A stretch of 59,062 nucleotides of DNA from Flavobacteriales bacterium (GTDB taxonomy: Bacteria > Bacteroidota > Bacteroidia > CAIKAF01). A program made the position numbers and the translations under genes. Within the stretch, counting starts at the first letter, position 1. The number at the start of each line of letters is the position of its first letter. The stretch covers positions 1 to 59,062 of the forward strand of contig JAOABX010000015.1 of NCBI GenBank assembly GCA_026418175.1, given 5' to 3'. This document shows positions 9,295-18,625 of this stretch, piece after piece. Under the pieces are notes generated by a model. That model was not told where the DNA came from and did no database searches. It worked only from the letters and a program-made list of their open reading frames with translations.

Positions 9295-10871
9295 GGAATA
9301 ACTAGTTCTTGCTGCATATCTCTCCATTTTATCCAAAGGGTTTTACCGGTATATGATTTGCCTTCTTTTATTTTCTTTCGTACATTTCCTTCTATATTTT
9401 CCCAAGGGAAGGACGCTTGTGATGCTCCTTTTGCAAGTTGGATAAATCCATATACTTCAAATTCGCCAGGGTGTTTATCTATTTTGTAAAAAATTTTTTC
9501 TTCTTCCTCCATGGGTTTACTGAATTGGATGGTAAGTTGTTTGTTATTAGTACTTATTTCCCAACTGTTATTTGTTAATTTTTTTGGGAATAATACTTGG
9601 GTTACGGGCAGTCCGTAACCCAACCTATAATCGTAAAAAGGCCACCAACAACCACTTTTTACAAGAAGCTTTTTTAGTTCTGAGCTTGTCAGTGTGTCTG
9701 TGAAAAATTGCCAGATACAAGCAGCTAACCCGCCTATCATGGGTGCAGAAAAAGATGTTCCGCTAATTACCGACATATTTTTCTTTCCCCATGCCACTAC
9801 AGTTCCAGGAGCTGTTAGTTCTGGTTTGATTCGTCCATCAGCAGTAGGCCCGACCGAACTATACCAGGCATGCCTGCCAGTAAATGGATGTATAGCACCA
9901 ACCGTAAGTACTTTATCTGCATCAGCAGGAAGAATTAATGTCTTCCAGCTATTATTGTATTCATTGCCTGCAGCGTTAATTACAAGCATGCCTTTATCGG
10001 CAGCCATATTCATGGCTTGTGAAAGCCGGGATGTGCCATTAAGGTCTGATTTTTTATATTTCGGACGAGTGTATCCCATCGAGCAATTGATAATATGTGC
10101 TCCCTGCCGGTCGGCCCATTCCAATGCAGCAATCCATCGGTCTTCTTCAGCTTGGTTTTCACTCCAAACAGATTCAGTTCGGGCTAGCAGGTAAGTGGCA
10201 CCTGTGGCTAATCCGGTTTGCAAGGATTCTGTTTTACCTGCCATGCACGAAAAAACATATGTGCCATGTACGGAACCTGTATATACATCTTCTTTTCCTC
10301 GAATAAAATCAAAGGTTGAAGCTATGCCATTTCGTTGATAAACATGTTTAAGGCCCGGTGTGAAATTAGCCCCCCAAAAACCGGCATCAATTATGCAAAT
10401 GCGAATGTTATTTCCATCCAGACGATATGATTGTAGTAATGAGGCTCCTAGCAGATTAATTTGTTCGTCAGCCAGCTTTTTCAGTTCACTTGCCTGTTTT
10501 TTGATTACAGCTTTTTGGGTACAATGTATGGTTTGCGATTCAATACATTCAATTTTTTTTACAAACGGTAAGTTAAATAGTTTAGGCAAGCTATCAGGTT
10601 GAACCCATGCTGCTACGGCGTTTAGCCAGCGACTTTCATATCCTAGAGAATCTACTTTACAATGAATTTCTTTAATGTATGATGTGTTAAGTGGATAATC
10701 TGATGATTCCCATTGAATGTTTTGTGAAATTCGACGTTTTATTGCATGTTCATTGAATCCGGAAGGCACTCCAGTAGTGTCTGATTTATCTTCAAAAAAA
10801 ATCCAGTATTTCTGTTGTGAGTATGTGGGAATAATAAATAAAACGAAAGTCAAATAAAGAATTTGTTTCAT
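9291..10871 (-). CDS. Secreted subtilisin-like (S8) serine peptidase
   Basis: Extracytoplasmic serine protease with a Sec signal peptide (1-18) and a short N-terminal propeptide-like region. The catalytic triad is D162 (in IIDAGFW), H202 (VHGT) and S373 (SGTSFSAP), with the oxyanion-hole asparagine N303 in AAGNE. The last 120 residues form an extra beta-rich domain, but I do not recognise a T9SS sorting motif at its end. Target unknown. It follows the small membrane-protein gene on the same strand by about 50 nt and is convergent with lspA. Confidence 0.92.
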   Translation of the reverse strand: MKQILYLTFVLFIIPTYSQQKYWIFFEDKSDTTGVPSGFNEHAIKRRISQNIQWESSDYPLNTSYIKEIHCKVDSLGYESRWLNAVAAWVQPDSLPKLFNLPFVKKIECIESQTIHCTQKAVIKKQASELKKLADEQINLLGASLLQSYRLDGNNIRICIIDAGFWGANFTPGLKHVYQRNGIASTFDFIRGKEDVYTGSVHGTYVFSCMAGKTESLQTGLATGATYLLARTESVWSENQAEEDRWIAALEWADRQGAHIINCSMGYTRPKYKKSDLNGTSRLSQAMNMAADKGMLVINAAGNEYNNSWKTLILPADADKVLTVGAIHPFTGRHAWYSSVGPTADGRIKPELTAPGTVVAWGKKNMSVISGTSFSAPMIGGLAACIWQFFTDTLTSSELKKLLVKSGCWWPFYDYRLGYGLPVTQVLFPKKLTNNSWEISTNNKQLTIQFSKPMEEEEKIFYKIDKHPGEFEVYGFIQLAKGASQASFPWENIEGNVRKKIKEGKSYTGKTLWIKWRDMQQELVIP

Positions 10872-10922
10872 TTTTACGTAAACACTGTTTTCATTGATAT
10901 AATTAAAACATAGAATTTACTA

Positions 10923-11228
10923 CTATGGAAGAGGCTGTTGTGGAAGGTCTTTACCAAATGCTTCCCACTCAAAGCTCCGTTTATTAGTTCGGTCAAACCA
11001 ATATAACTTACTTTTACCGGTTTCAGTATCCCATACCAAGATGTAATGATAAATGATGTTTTCACTACTGCTGTATACTACAGTTTGGTCCATCATGTAT
11101 TTCCCGGTAGTAAACGGGTTGAGAGGTGAAGTAACATCAGCGCGGACGGGCAGCATGGTGCGAATTAAAAATCCGGTAGCTGCAATTATTAATGCAATCC
11201 CCAAAGCATTTTGTAAAAAACGTGTCAT
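10923..11228 (-). CDS. Small single-pass membrane protein, unknown function
   Basis: A 101-residue protein with one N-terminal hydrophobic segment (about 4-25, possibly an uncleaved signal) and a soluble tail containing YHYILVWDTETGKSKLYWFD. The longer frame reaching 11381 was cut back to the ATG at 11228, where the hydrophobic segment starts normally. I do not recognise a family. It is divergent from the gene at 11321. Confidence 0.6.
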   Translation of the reverse strand: MTRFLQNALGIALIIAATGFLIRTMLPVRADVTSPLNPFTTGKYMMDQTVVYSSSENIIYHYILVWDTETGKSKLYWFDRTNKRSFEWEAFGKDLPQQPLP

Positions 11229-11308
11229 AATTATTGAATTTTGAGTAAGGTAAGAATATTTCATTGGATATTTCAAAGAATGATGTATGAAATAACCATA
11301 CTTCCTTG

Positions 11309-11316
11309 TATTTTTG
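11309..11316 (+). promoter_or_regulatory. Possible -7 element just before an ATG
   Basis: TATTTTTG ends 4 nt before the ATG at 11321. If real, the mRNA would be leaderless. No matching -33 box is seen. Confidence 0.35.
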
Positions 11317-11320
11317 AAAT

Positions 11321-11719
11321 ATGTACAGTATCTACTTGAATACTGAGATAGCTGAGCCGGAAATTGCAGAAAAAGAAGCATTGCAAATTGCTGCGTCGGT
11401 AGAAGAAGAGCGTCAGGTTATTGTGCATTGTTTTATGTATATGCCTCAAGGAGGTGGTGTTCGTATATGGAAAAGTACCTATCTTAGGGATAAACATTCG
11501 TCGCATCGCTCCAAGTTGTTAAATGTATTTGGAATTTCAATTGCTCCAATATGGACGTTAATTGAGGTAGGGCAAACTGTACATTTTACACTTACTTTTG
11601 AACGATTACCTTCAACCTGCATGATGTTTGACCTGGTAGAAGATATTCCAGAAGAAGGAGGTTTTTTTGTGGGAAATATTGTTCGAAATCGCGAAGATAT
11701 ATATAAAGTAAGGCTATAA
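11321..11719 (+). CDS. Conserved hypothetical protein
   Basis: A 132-residue soluble protein without signal peptide, membrane segment or motif I can name. It contains a basic patch (TYLRDKHSSHRSKLL), a hydrophobic beta-rich centre and an acidic C-terminal stretch (FDLVEDIPEEGGFFV). Its stop overlaps the next ATG by one base (TAATG), so it is probably translationally coupled to the RluA-type synthase; a role linked to RNA is conceivable from this alone. The start is uncertain because a promoter-like box lies 4 nt upstream. Confidence 0.65.
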   Translation: MYSIYLNTEIAEPEIAEKEALQIAASVEEERQVIVHCFMYMPQGGGVRIWKSTYLRDKHSSHRSKLLNVFGISIAPIWTLIEVGQTVHFTLTFERLPSTCMMFDLVEDIPEEGGFFVGNIVRNREDIYKVRL

Positions 11720-12384
11720 TGATTGTTCCGGTCGTAGTATATGAAGATGCTCATTTGTTGGTAGTGAACAAGCCTTGTGGATTAAATTCAGATACAGACA
11801 ACATAGGAAATCCATCGGTTGAATTGTGGGTAAAAAAATATTACGCTGGTAAAAAACAAATTCAACCGGTCTTGATGCACCGTCTTGACCGTGTTGCCAG
11901 TGGTCTATTACTAATTTCAAAAAAGCCAGCTACTACCAAGCAATTGCAGTATGCATTTGAGCATCGAAAAATTGAAAAGAAATATTTGGCAGTTGTTCAT
12001 TCGTGTAATATATCACCAAGCGGTACCTTGAAGCATTTTTTGAGAAAGGATTTTGTGCAGAAAAAATCCGCTGTTGTTCATTCTTCTGAATTAGGCCAAG
12101 AAGCTATTTTGAAATACAAATTACTTCAGCAGGTTGAAATGTATTCTTTGTTGGAAATAGATTTACTTACAGGCCGGTATCATCAAATTAGGGCGCAACT
12201 TTCGGCTGCTGGATGTCCGATAGTAGGAGATAGGATATATGGTTCAAAAGTTGATTCAGGAATTGAAACGGGAATTGCATTGCATGCACATTATTTAAAA
12301 ATAAACCATGTAATGAGTGAAAAAAAACGAAACTGGAAACAATTACCCCCCAAAATTGGTGTATGGAAACTCTTTTTTAACTAG
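11719..12384 (+). CDS. RluA-family pseudouridine synthase, short form
   Basis: Isomerises a uridine in rRNA or tRNA to pseudouridine. The 221 residues cover only the catalytic domain, with no N-terminal S4 domain. The catalytic aspartate is D57 in HRLDRVASG, and RYHQIRAQL (about 154-162) is the second family signature. The target site cannot be told from sequence; it is distinct from the S4-containing RluD-like protein at 47139. It is coupled to the preceding hypothetical gene by a 1-nt overlap and convergent with the RemB-like gene. Confidence 0.9.
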   Translation: MIVPVVVYEDAHLLVVNKPCGLNSDTDNIGNPSVELWVKKYYAGKKQIQPVLMHRLDRVASGLLLISKKPATTKQLQYAFEHRKIEKKYLAVVHSCNISPSGTLKHFLRKDFVQKKSAVVHSSELGQEAILKYKLLQQVEMYSLLEIDLLTGRYHQIRAQLSAAGCPIVGDRIYGSKVDSGIETGIALHAHYLKINHVMSEKKRNWKQLPPKIGVWKLFFN

Positions 12385-12414
12385 CTGAAAATATACAATG
12401 CAAGATTAGCATCT

Positions 12415-14019
12415 TTAGTAATCCGTATAAAAATTCGGAATACGAGTTCGAACTCCAAAAAATATCATAAATGTGTTCACTTCTCGAATCTCTGAACTTA
12501 GTCTTCGGTAATTTATTCCCAATTCTACCCGGAAGCCATACGCAGGATTTATGATATAGCCGCCATGGAGTGAGCCGAATAAAATGGTTTCTTTCACACC
12601 TTGGCCTACATAATTTCCAAATTCCTGTGGATGGTTAATGTCTTGAATTAAAACGTTTCCTCCATAATTTATTCCACCTGTATCCGTACCATGTATAGCA
12701 TATGAAAACCTTGATTCAGCAGTAAATCGTTTATTTTGATATCGAAGAAATCCTAAGACTTCCCAAAAATTTGCACTCAATGGATGGGCCAGGGGTTGGC
12801 TATAATGTGAATAACTGCTGTTTACACGGTAATGTTGATAGGTATATGGTCGTACATAATTAAACTCTGCTTGAAAATTCAAGTTCTGAATTCCAAACAC
12901 GTGAAAATATTTATAGCCAACCTGAAAGCCTTGTTTATTCGCTCTCCAGCCTTTTTGAGGCTTGCCTAGCACATGTTTTAGCAAAAATTCATCTAATATA
13001 ACTTGTGCATATAGTTGATGTCGGTCGTGCGGACGTATTTGAATGCTAAATCCCATTAACGCATTGTCTGCTGACCCCAATCCGTATTCTATAGGACGAT
13101 AAAAAATAATCGGGTTTAGGTAATTTACATCAAATCCACGCACATTACCGGTGCTATCTGTACCACTCCAAATAATTGACTCAAAAAAACCCAATGTTAA
13201 ATATCGTGTTGGAATTACACTCAAGTAATGAAAAGTGCCATATCGTTTATAATTTATATTATCAGCATTTACTGAAGGCGTATTATCCTGAAATTCGGCC
13301 CAAAGGTTAACATACTTAATTTTCCAAACTTGGGTGCTGATTTTAAAATACGGATAATTAAAGCTGTTATCACTGAGAAATAATGAACGATATCCGTCAC
13401 CAAAGAAATGTTTACCGTGCCCTAGTTCAAAACTAACATATTTAACCGGGGTGAAGTTGATGTAGCCTGTGGCAAAAGCATAGTCATAACTTGCTTCTTT
13501 AAATGCCTTGGTTCTTCCCATTCCAGGTATTACACGGTTGGAGTCAACCCACTCTTTGATATAATTAACAAAAGCGGCCTGATTTTCATAGAAGTCAGTA
13601 TAAAATGAAAACATTTTGCCAATGTTTCCACGTATTTGAAAACCACGAGTATTGAAATAAGAGTTTTCACCGGGTGTAAAATTTCTTCCCAACTGAAAGT
13701 TAAATGCTGGATTGGCATAAAACTGAAAATCTTTCGTTTCTACATACAAAAGGTCTTCTTTAAAAAGTCTGCGGCCTATAAACGACCGGGCAAATTTGCT
13801 TCGATAATTTGGCACAAATTGTAATGAATCTAGATTTACATGGTGTTTTAGTTCGGCGATCCGATATGGTTTTACAGCTGTATGATAATCTACATCTAAA
13901 TTGTTTAATCCCGCTTCTAACTGATTATATTCAAACGGATTATACAATAGGTTAGTATGCTGCGCACAGAGCGATAATGCTGCAATCAGTAATAAAACGG
14001 ATGTAACTACTTTTTTCAC
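12415..14019 (-). CDS. RemB/Wzi-like outer-membrane barrel protein
   Basis: A 534-residue exported protein with a Sec signal (1-19). The body is rich in aromatic beta strands typical of an outer-membrane barrel, and the segment GHGKHFFGDGYRSLFLSDNS (about 200-220) is the signature I associate with the capsule-assembly Wzi superfamily and with RemB of flavobacterial gliding motility. The start codon is GTG. A role in surface polysaccharide or motility is inferred. No other gliding gene is adjacent; metF is divergent upstream. Confidence 0.75.
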   Translation of the reverse strand: MKKVVTSVLLLIAALSLCAQHTNLLYNPFEYNQLEAGLNNLDVDYHTAVKPYRIAELKHHVNLDSLQFVPNYRSKFARSFIGRRLFKEDLLYVETKDFQFYANPAFNFQLGRNFTPGENSYFNTRGFQIRGNIGKMFSFYTDFYENQAAFVNYIKEWVDSNRVIPGMGRTKAFKEASYDYAFATGYINFTPVKYVSFELGHGKHFFGDGYRSLFLSDNSFNYPYFKISTQVWKIKYVNLWAEFQDNTPSVNADNINYKRYGTFHYLSVIPTRYLTLGFFESIIWSGTDSTGNVRGFDVNYLNPIIFYRPIEYGLGSADNALMGFSIQIRPHDRHQLYAQVILDEFLLKHVLGKPQKGWRANKQGFQVGYKYFHVFGIQNLNFQAEFNYVRPYTYQHYRVNSSYSHYSQPLAHPLSANFWEVLGFLRYQNKRFTAESRFSYAIHGTDTGGINYGGNVLIQDINHPQEFGNYVGQGVKETILFGSLHGGYIINPAYGFRVELGINYRRLSSEIREVNTFMIFFGVRTRIPNFYTDY

Positions 14020-14094
14020 CGATTTGGCTGATAAGGCAACTAAGATACTGAAAATATATCATGCCTTGTTCCTGTGGCATTGCATAATGTTTAA

Positions 14095-14102
14095 TACTTT
14101 TG
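14095..14102 (+). promoter_or_regulatory. Possible metF -7 element
   Basis: TACTTTTG 20 nt before the metF ATG at 14123. It lies within the longer frame that starts at 14024 and so argues against that start. The nearest TTG boxes are at unfavourable spacing. Confidence 0.45.
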
Positions 14103-14122
14103 TGTCAATTGAATCCGGTTTT

Positions 14123-15073
14123 ATGAAAGTAATTGAACGAATAAAAAATTCGAGTAAACCCCTGTTTTCTTTTGAAATTATTCCACCACTTAAAGGGAAA
14201 AGTATCGAATCTATATATGAAAGTATAGACCCGTTGCTTGAATTTGAGCCATCATTCATCAACGTTACATATCATCGTGAAGAATTTACGTATAAACAGC
14301 GAGAAAAAGGGTATCTTGAAAAAATTTCCATGCGAAAAAGACCCGGAACCGTAGCCATATGTGCCGCCATTTATAACAAGTATAAAATTGATACGGTTCC
14401 TCATTTAATATGTGGCGGATTTAACAAAGAAGAAACTGAAAACGCATTGATTGATTTGCAATTTTTAGGAATTAATAATGTGTTGGCTTTACGGGGTGAT
14501 CCCATCAAAACAGAACCTCATTTTGTTCCAACGCCTGGAGGTCATTCGTATGCAATTGAATTGGTAAGACAATTAAAAAACATGAATCAGGGTATTTACC
14601 TGGATGAAGATATTAAAGGCAATCCAACCGATTTCTGTATTGGCGTTGCTGGTTATCCGGAAAAACACTTTGAAGCACCCAATATGGCAATGGATATGAA
14701 ATACCTGAAAGATAAAATTGATGCAGGGGCAGAATATATTGTTACTCAACTTTTTTTTGATAATAGTAAGTATTTTGCATTTGTGGATAAGTGCCGAGAA
14801 ATAGGTATTACAGTACCAATTATTCCTGGAATTAAGCCAATTACTCAACTACGCCACATTACCTTTATGCCCAAGTTTTTTCATGTAGAATTACCGGAGG
14901 CATTAACGCATGAGTTGTTGAAATGTAAAACAGATGCTGAAGTCAATCGGGTGGGGATTGAATGGAGTATTCAACAAAGCAAGGAATTACTGGCACGTGG
15001 TGTTCCGGGCATTCATTATTTTACCATGGGAAAGTCTGAGGCTACCCGCGAAATTGTGAAAAACGTTTTTTAG
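14123..15073 (+). CDS. metF: 5,10-methylenetetrahydrofolate reductase
   Basis: Flavoenzyme reducing methylene-THF to methyl-THF for methionine synthesis. The 316-residue TIM-barrel begins with the family start MKVIERIKNSSKPLFSFEI, has the PPLKG motif (about 20-25), the NVTYHREE strand (about 44-51), the LALRGDP strand (about 127-133) and the ITQLFFDN segment (about 206-213). The frame is open upstream to 14024, but the ATG at 14123 fits both the family N-terminus and the promoter-like box. It is followed by an unrelated oxidase gene 79 nt later. Confidence 0.95.
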   Translation: MKVIERIKNSSKPLFSFEIIPPLKGKSIESIYESIDPLLEFEPSFINVTYHREEFTYKQREKGYLEKISMRKRPGTVAICAAIYNKYKIDTVPHLICGGFNKEETENALIDLQFLGINNVLALRGDPIKTEPHFVPTPGGHSYAIELVRQLKNMNQGIYLDEDIKGNPTDFCIGVAGYPEKHFEAPNMAMDMKYLKDKIDAGAEYIVTQLFFDNSKYFAFVDKCREIGITVPIIPGIKPITQLRHITFMPKFFHVELPEALTHELLKCKTDAEVNRVGIEWSIQQSKELLARGVPGIHYFTMGKSEATREIVKNVF

Positions 15074-15152
15074 CCTATTTTTTATAGTTTTAGTATTTCA
15101 TTTATTTTTCAAGGGGAAAGTTGTATTTTTATAAGTTGTAAAATTGCTCGTT

Positions 15153-16409
15153 ATGGACATTAATTATATTGTATTTGCAATCCCTGTGTTTTTTATCACC
15201 ATTGGAATCGAGCTGTGGGTAGGGTATCGTAGAAAGCAACAATATTACAATTTTGAAGATGCCATTACCAATTTAAATATAGGTATTGGAAGTCAGGCAA
15301 TCGGATTGTTGGGTAAAATTTTGATACTGGCATCGTATGAATATGTATACCATCATTTTTCCTTTTTCCAATTACCTAAAGATAATCCATTGGTATGGAT
15401 AGGAGCATTAATTTTTTTCGATTTTCTATATTATTGGGCACATCGGTGGGGGCATGAGTGGAATTGGATGTGGGGGGCTCATATTGTTCATCATCAAAGC
15501 CAGGAGTATAATTTATCTGTAGCGCTACGTCAATCATGGTTTCACAATTTCATTGCGTTTTGGATTTTTCTTCCGCTTCCTATTTTTGGAGTTCATCCGT
15601 ATGTGTTTGTAGGGGTAGCCGGATTTGTTACGTTATATCAGTATTGGATACACACCAAAGCCATTAAAAAATTACCCCGCATTATAGAATTTATATTCAA
15701 TACTCCATCGCATCACCGGGTACATCATGCTATTAATCCGCAATATTTAGATAAAAATTATGCGGCAACCTTCATATTTTGGGATCGTATGTTTGGAACA
15801 TTTATGGAAGAAAAAGAAGAACCCGTATATGGCATAACTACTCCTTTTAATAGCTGGGACCCCGTGTGGGCTAACTTCCATTTTTATGTTGAGATGATTC
15901 GTGGAAGTAAAAAACTTAAAACGTTATGGCAAAAACTGGGTTTGATTTTCAGAGGTCCTCAGTATTTGGGTGAAGTGCTAGGGCAAGTATCAAAAGACCC
16001 AGAATATTATAAACATGTACCAAAGTATCAAACGTCGGTATCTTTAAACATGAAATTGTATGTGTTAGTTCAGTTTGTTGTTTTAACGGCTGGCATTGTA
16101 AAATACCTGATTCATTTTGATGAACTCTCATTATTTTATCAATGGACTTGTTTGGGCCTTATTATTTTAACAGCTTCGTCATGCAGTGGTATAATGGAAA
16201 ATAAACCCTGGGTAGGTTACATTGAAGTAATGCGTATCATGGGAGCCATTATCTTGCTTAATACATTGTATTATTTTAATTATAAAGATTGGTTTATGGC
16301 CATGCTGATTGGGTCTATCATCTTGGGTTTATTTTTTATGGGGTGGTTTGTATATAAATGGATGATAGCCCGTGATCCAATTTCAAGTGAACAATCAGCC
16401 AAAGTCTAA
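15153..16409 (+). CDS. Sterol desaturase/fatty acid hydroxylase-family membrane protein
   Basis: A di-iron, membrane-bound oxygenase of the sterol desaturase superfamily (418 residues). The histidine clusters are complete: HRWGHEW and HIVHH in the first half, and SHHRVHH further on, which together form the di-iron site on the cytoplasmic face. There are about four membrane segments around the catalytic part and further hydrophobic segments in a C-terminal extension (about 290-400). Substrate unknown; a lipid is likely. The start is taken at ATG 15153 rather than the upstream TTG at 15144. Confidence 0.88.
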   Translation: MDINYIVFAIPVFFITIGIELWVGYRRKQQYYNFEDAITNLNIGIGSQAIGLLGKILILASYEYVYHHFSFFQLPKDNPLVWIGALIFFDFLYYWAHRWGHEWNWMWGAHIVHHQSQEYNLSVALRQSWFHNFIAFWIFLPLPIFGVHPYVFVGVAGFVTLYQYWIHTKAIKKLPRIIEFIFNTPSHHRVHHAINPQYLDKNYAATFIFWDRMFGTFMEEKEEPVYGITTPFNSWDPVWANFHFYVEMIRGSKKLKTLWQKLGLIFRGPQYLGEVLGQVSKDPEYYKHVPKYQTSVSLNMKLYVLVQFVVLTAGIVKYLIHFDELSLFYQWTCLGLIILTASSCSGIMENKPWVGYIEVMRIMGAIILLNTLYYFNYKDWFMAMLIGSIILGLFFMGWFVYKWMIARDPISSEQSAKV

Positions 16410-16436
16410 ATATATTTATATTATCAGATTGCAATT

Positions 16437-17009
16437 TTGAAGATAGGACTTTATTTCGGCTCATTTAACCCGATACATATCGGTCATTTAGTAATTGCAA
16501 ATTATTTCGCTGAATTTACAGATTTGGATCAGGTGTGGTTTGTTGTTTCTCCCCACAATCCACTTAAACCCAAAAGTTCATTACTGGATGACTATCATCG
16601 GTTGGAATTGGTAAACCTTGCAATTGAAGACTATCCCAAGTTTCGTGTATCTAATATAGAATTCAATCTGCCTCAACCCAATTATACTGTTCATACGTTG
16701 GCTCATTTGCATGAAAAATATCCGCAACATATGTTTGCGTTAATCATGGGAGCTGATAATCTGGAGACACTTCCCCGATGGAAAAATCACGAGTTCCTTT
16801 TGGAGAACTATCAAATATATGTTTATCCCCGAATAGGAGCTGATGGTGGTGTGTATAAAGTACACCATGCGGTCCATTGGGTAGATGCTCCTATTATGGA
16901 AATATCTGCAACTGAACTTCGTAAAGCAATCAGTGAAGGCAAGGATGTACGTTTTTTTATGCCTTCCAAAAGTTATCGTTACCTTGATGAAATGAATTTT
17001 TACCGTTAA
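16437..17009 (+). CDS. nadD: Nicotinate-nucleotide adenylyltransferase
   Basis: Transfers AMP from ATP to nicotinate mononucleotide in NAD synthesis. The 190-residue protein starts KIGLYFGSFNPIHIGH, the nucleotidyltransferase (T/H)xGH loop at 14-17, and ends with ISATELRKAI, the second ATP-binding motif. The start codon is TTG, since the conserved N-terminus begins there directly and no ATG is available. The stop codon abuts that of the convergent radical SAM gene with no gap. Confidence 0.95.
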   Translation: MKIGLYFGSFNPIHIGHLVIANYFAEFTDLDQVWFVVSPHNPLKPKSSLLDDYHRLELVNLAIEDYPKFRVSNIEFNLPQPNYTVHTLAHLHEKYPQHMFALIMGADNLETLPRWKNHEFLLENYQIYVYPRIGADGGVYKVHHAVHWVDAPIMEISATELRKAISEGKDVRFFMPSKSYRYLDEMNFYR

Positions 17010-18035
17010 TTAGGTCCAAACTTTGGTGCCTTCGGTACAATTGGTACATATATCAATTTCTTTACGAGATCGTAGCAAGTTGTGCCTGAATTGCCGATAT
17101 GATTCGGAAAACCAAATCGTTTGGAAGCTTTCTTTGCTAAGGTCGCCAAGCATATATTTCGCATCTTTATCAAAGCAACAAGGCACCACTTTCCCGTCCC
17201 AGGTAATTATACAACTATGCCACATTTTCCAGCAATGATTGAGTAGTTTGTTTTTTAATTGATATGTACCGTTTGATAAGCGTTTGTATCTGGAATATTT
17301 GGGTTGTAATGGGATTAAATCATTGCCATGTTCGTAGTTATAAACCTGTGCAGTTTTAAATGTTACTTCATCTACTCCCAAAGATTGGGCTATTCGCTTT
17401 ACTTCATCTATCTGGTGTTCATTAGAACGTACTATCAAAAACTGAAAAACCAGGTGTGGGGTTCGAGATTTGCGTTGTTTCTTGGCGTTAACCATGTTTT
17501 TTGTTCCATCCAACACTTTGGTGAGGGTACCCCCAATTCGGTAACTTTCATAGACTTCTTGTGTAGTTCCATCAATAGAAATAATTAGTTTATCCAAGCC
17601 ACTTTCAATTATTTTTTTACACATTTCCGGAGTAAGATAGTGAGCATTGGTGCTTGTTACCGTATAAATATTTCGTTGGTGGGCTTCTAAAATCATATCC
17701 GGAAGATGTTTATTTAAAAACGGCTCCCCTTGAAAATAAAAAGTAACATAACAAAGGCTTTTTTCAAGTTCATTGAGCCATTGCAGGTATGTATGTTTTT
17801 GTAACATTCCGGTGGGGCGGGTAAATGAGCGAAGTCCGCTGGGACATTCCGGGCATCGTAAATTGCAAGAAGTGGTCGGCTCGAATGCAATACTGATGGG
17901 CAATCCTTGAATATTCGGATTACCAGTTATTCTGCTTTTATAATAACTCCATAAAATCCGGGAAGCATTGGCAATGCGTAGCGGTGTAAATCGCTTGATC
18001 AGATTAATCCGGTCATGCCAAATTGTACTTTTCAT
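17010..18035 (-). CDS. Radical SAM protein with SPASM-like C-terminus
   Basis: A 341-residue radical S-adenosylmethionine enzyme. The 4Fe-4S site is C57xxxC61xxC64 in CNLRCPEC, followed by the usual barrel. The C-terminal part (about 260-341) has a SPASM-like cysteine set, including HSC, VPCC and CTNC, that probably binds one or two auxiliary clusters. Substrate unknown; relatives include peptide-modifying and anaerobic maturase enzymes, but no candidate substrate peptide is visible beside it. It overlaps rbfA by 4 nt and is thus translationally coupled to a ribosome-biogenesis gene. Confidence 0.88.
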   Translation of the reverse strand: MKSTIWHDRINLIKRFTPLRIANASRILWSYYKSRITGNPNIQGLPISIAFEPTTSCNLRCPECPSGLRSFTRPTGMLQKHTYLQWLNELEKSLCYVTFYFQGEPFLNKHLPDMILEAHQRNIYTVTSTNAHYLTPEMCKKIIESGLDKLIISIDGTTQEVYESYRIGGTLTKVLDGTKNMVNAKKQRKSRTPHLVFQFLIVRSNEHQIDEVKRIAQSLGVDEVTFKTAQVYNYEHGNDLIPLQPKYSRYKRLSNGTYQLKNKLLNHCWKMWHSCIITWDGKVVPCCFDKDAKYMLGDLSKESFQTIWFSESYRQFRHNLLRSRKEIDICTNCTEGTKVWT

Positions 18036-18412
18036 GATGATTGTTCTTCCTGCGAGGGTTTATCATTCTCATGAATTTTTTTAAAAACCTCTTCCATTTT
18101 TTCGGCATAATCAACCGAATCGTCTAAATAAAATATCAATTCAGGGATAATTCGCAATTGATTTTTTAATTGCTGGCCAAGCAAATAGCGAATTCTTGGC
18201 TTATGATGATCCAAATTTTGGATGACCTTTTTTTTATCGTTAGTGCCGAATATGCTCAAATAAATTTTAGCAACCGATAAATCTGGTGAAATTCGAACGG
18301 TTGTTACTGAAACCATGATTCGGCCAAACAACCAACTTCCTTCTCTTATCAATACCTGGCTGAGTTCTTTTTGAATTAACCGAGATACTTTTTGTTGTCG
18401 GGTGCTTTCCAT
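18032..18412 (-). CDS. rbfA: Ribosome-binding factor A
   Basis: Late 30S maturation factor that binds near the 5' domain of 16S rRNA. The 126 residues match the family: SRLIQKELSQVL helix at the start, VSVTTVRISPDLSVAKIYLS strand, and the KPRIRYLLGQQL helix. The C-terminal tail is charged and longer than average. It is the first gene of a two-gene minus-strand unit with the radical SAM gene. A weak promoter (18437-18469) lies upstream. Confidence 0.93.
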   Translation of the reverse strand: MESTRQQKVSRLIQKELSQVLIREGSWLFGRIMVSVTTVRISPDLSVAKIYLSIFGTNDKKKVIQNLDHHKPRIRYLLGQQLKNQLRIIPELIFYLDDSVDYAEKMEEVFKKIHENDKPSQEEQSS

Positions 18413-18436
18413 GTTACTACTTAGAATAAGATGCTA

Positions 18437-18469
18437 TAAAGGTACGTAATTTCAGTTGCAACCTTCAAA
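18437..18469 (-). promoter_or_regulatory. Weak candidate rbfA promoter
   Basis: On the minus strand TTTG (18469-18466), 21 nt, then TACCTTTA (18444-18437), one mismatch to TAnnTTTG. It lies 25 nt before the rbfA ATG. Confidence 0.35.
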
Positions 18470-18570
18470 ATGAGCTTAAACTTGTAATTTTAATAGTTCG
18501 TAAATCTTTATTTATCAATTATTTTTATAAATTCATTTTGAAAATTCATGTAATATTTATGCATTTATTC

Positions 18571-18602
18571 TTGTTAGCCCTGTTTGAATAGTTGTATATT
18601 TG
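18571..18602 (+). promoter_or_regulatory. Promoter of the T9SS protein gene at 18626
   Basis: TTG (18571-18573), 21 nt, then TATATTTG (18595-18602), a full match to TAnnTTTG. The ATG follows 23 nt later. Confidence 0.55.
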
Positions 18603-18625
18603 GTAAATATTAATAATTGTTGCAT

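Noticed and set aside
9694-10194. 166-residue plus-strand frame inside the subtilase gene
   Set aside because: Lies opposite the catalytic region of a clear S8 peptidase and has no family features.
14024-14122. Longer N-terminus of MetF
   Set aside because: Contains a TACTTTTG box; the MetF family starts at the ATG at 14123.
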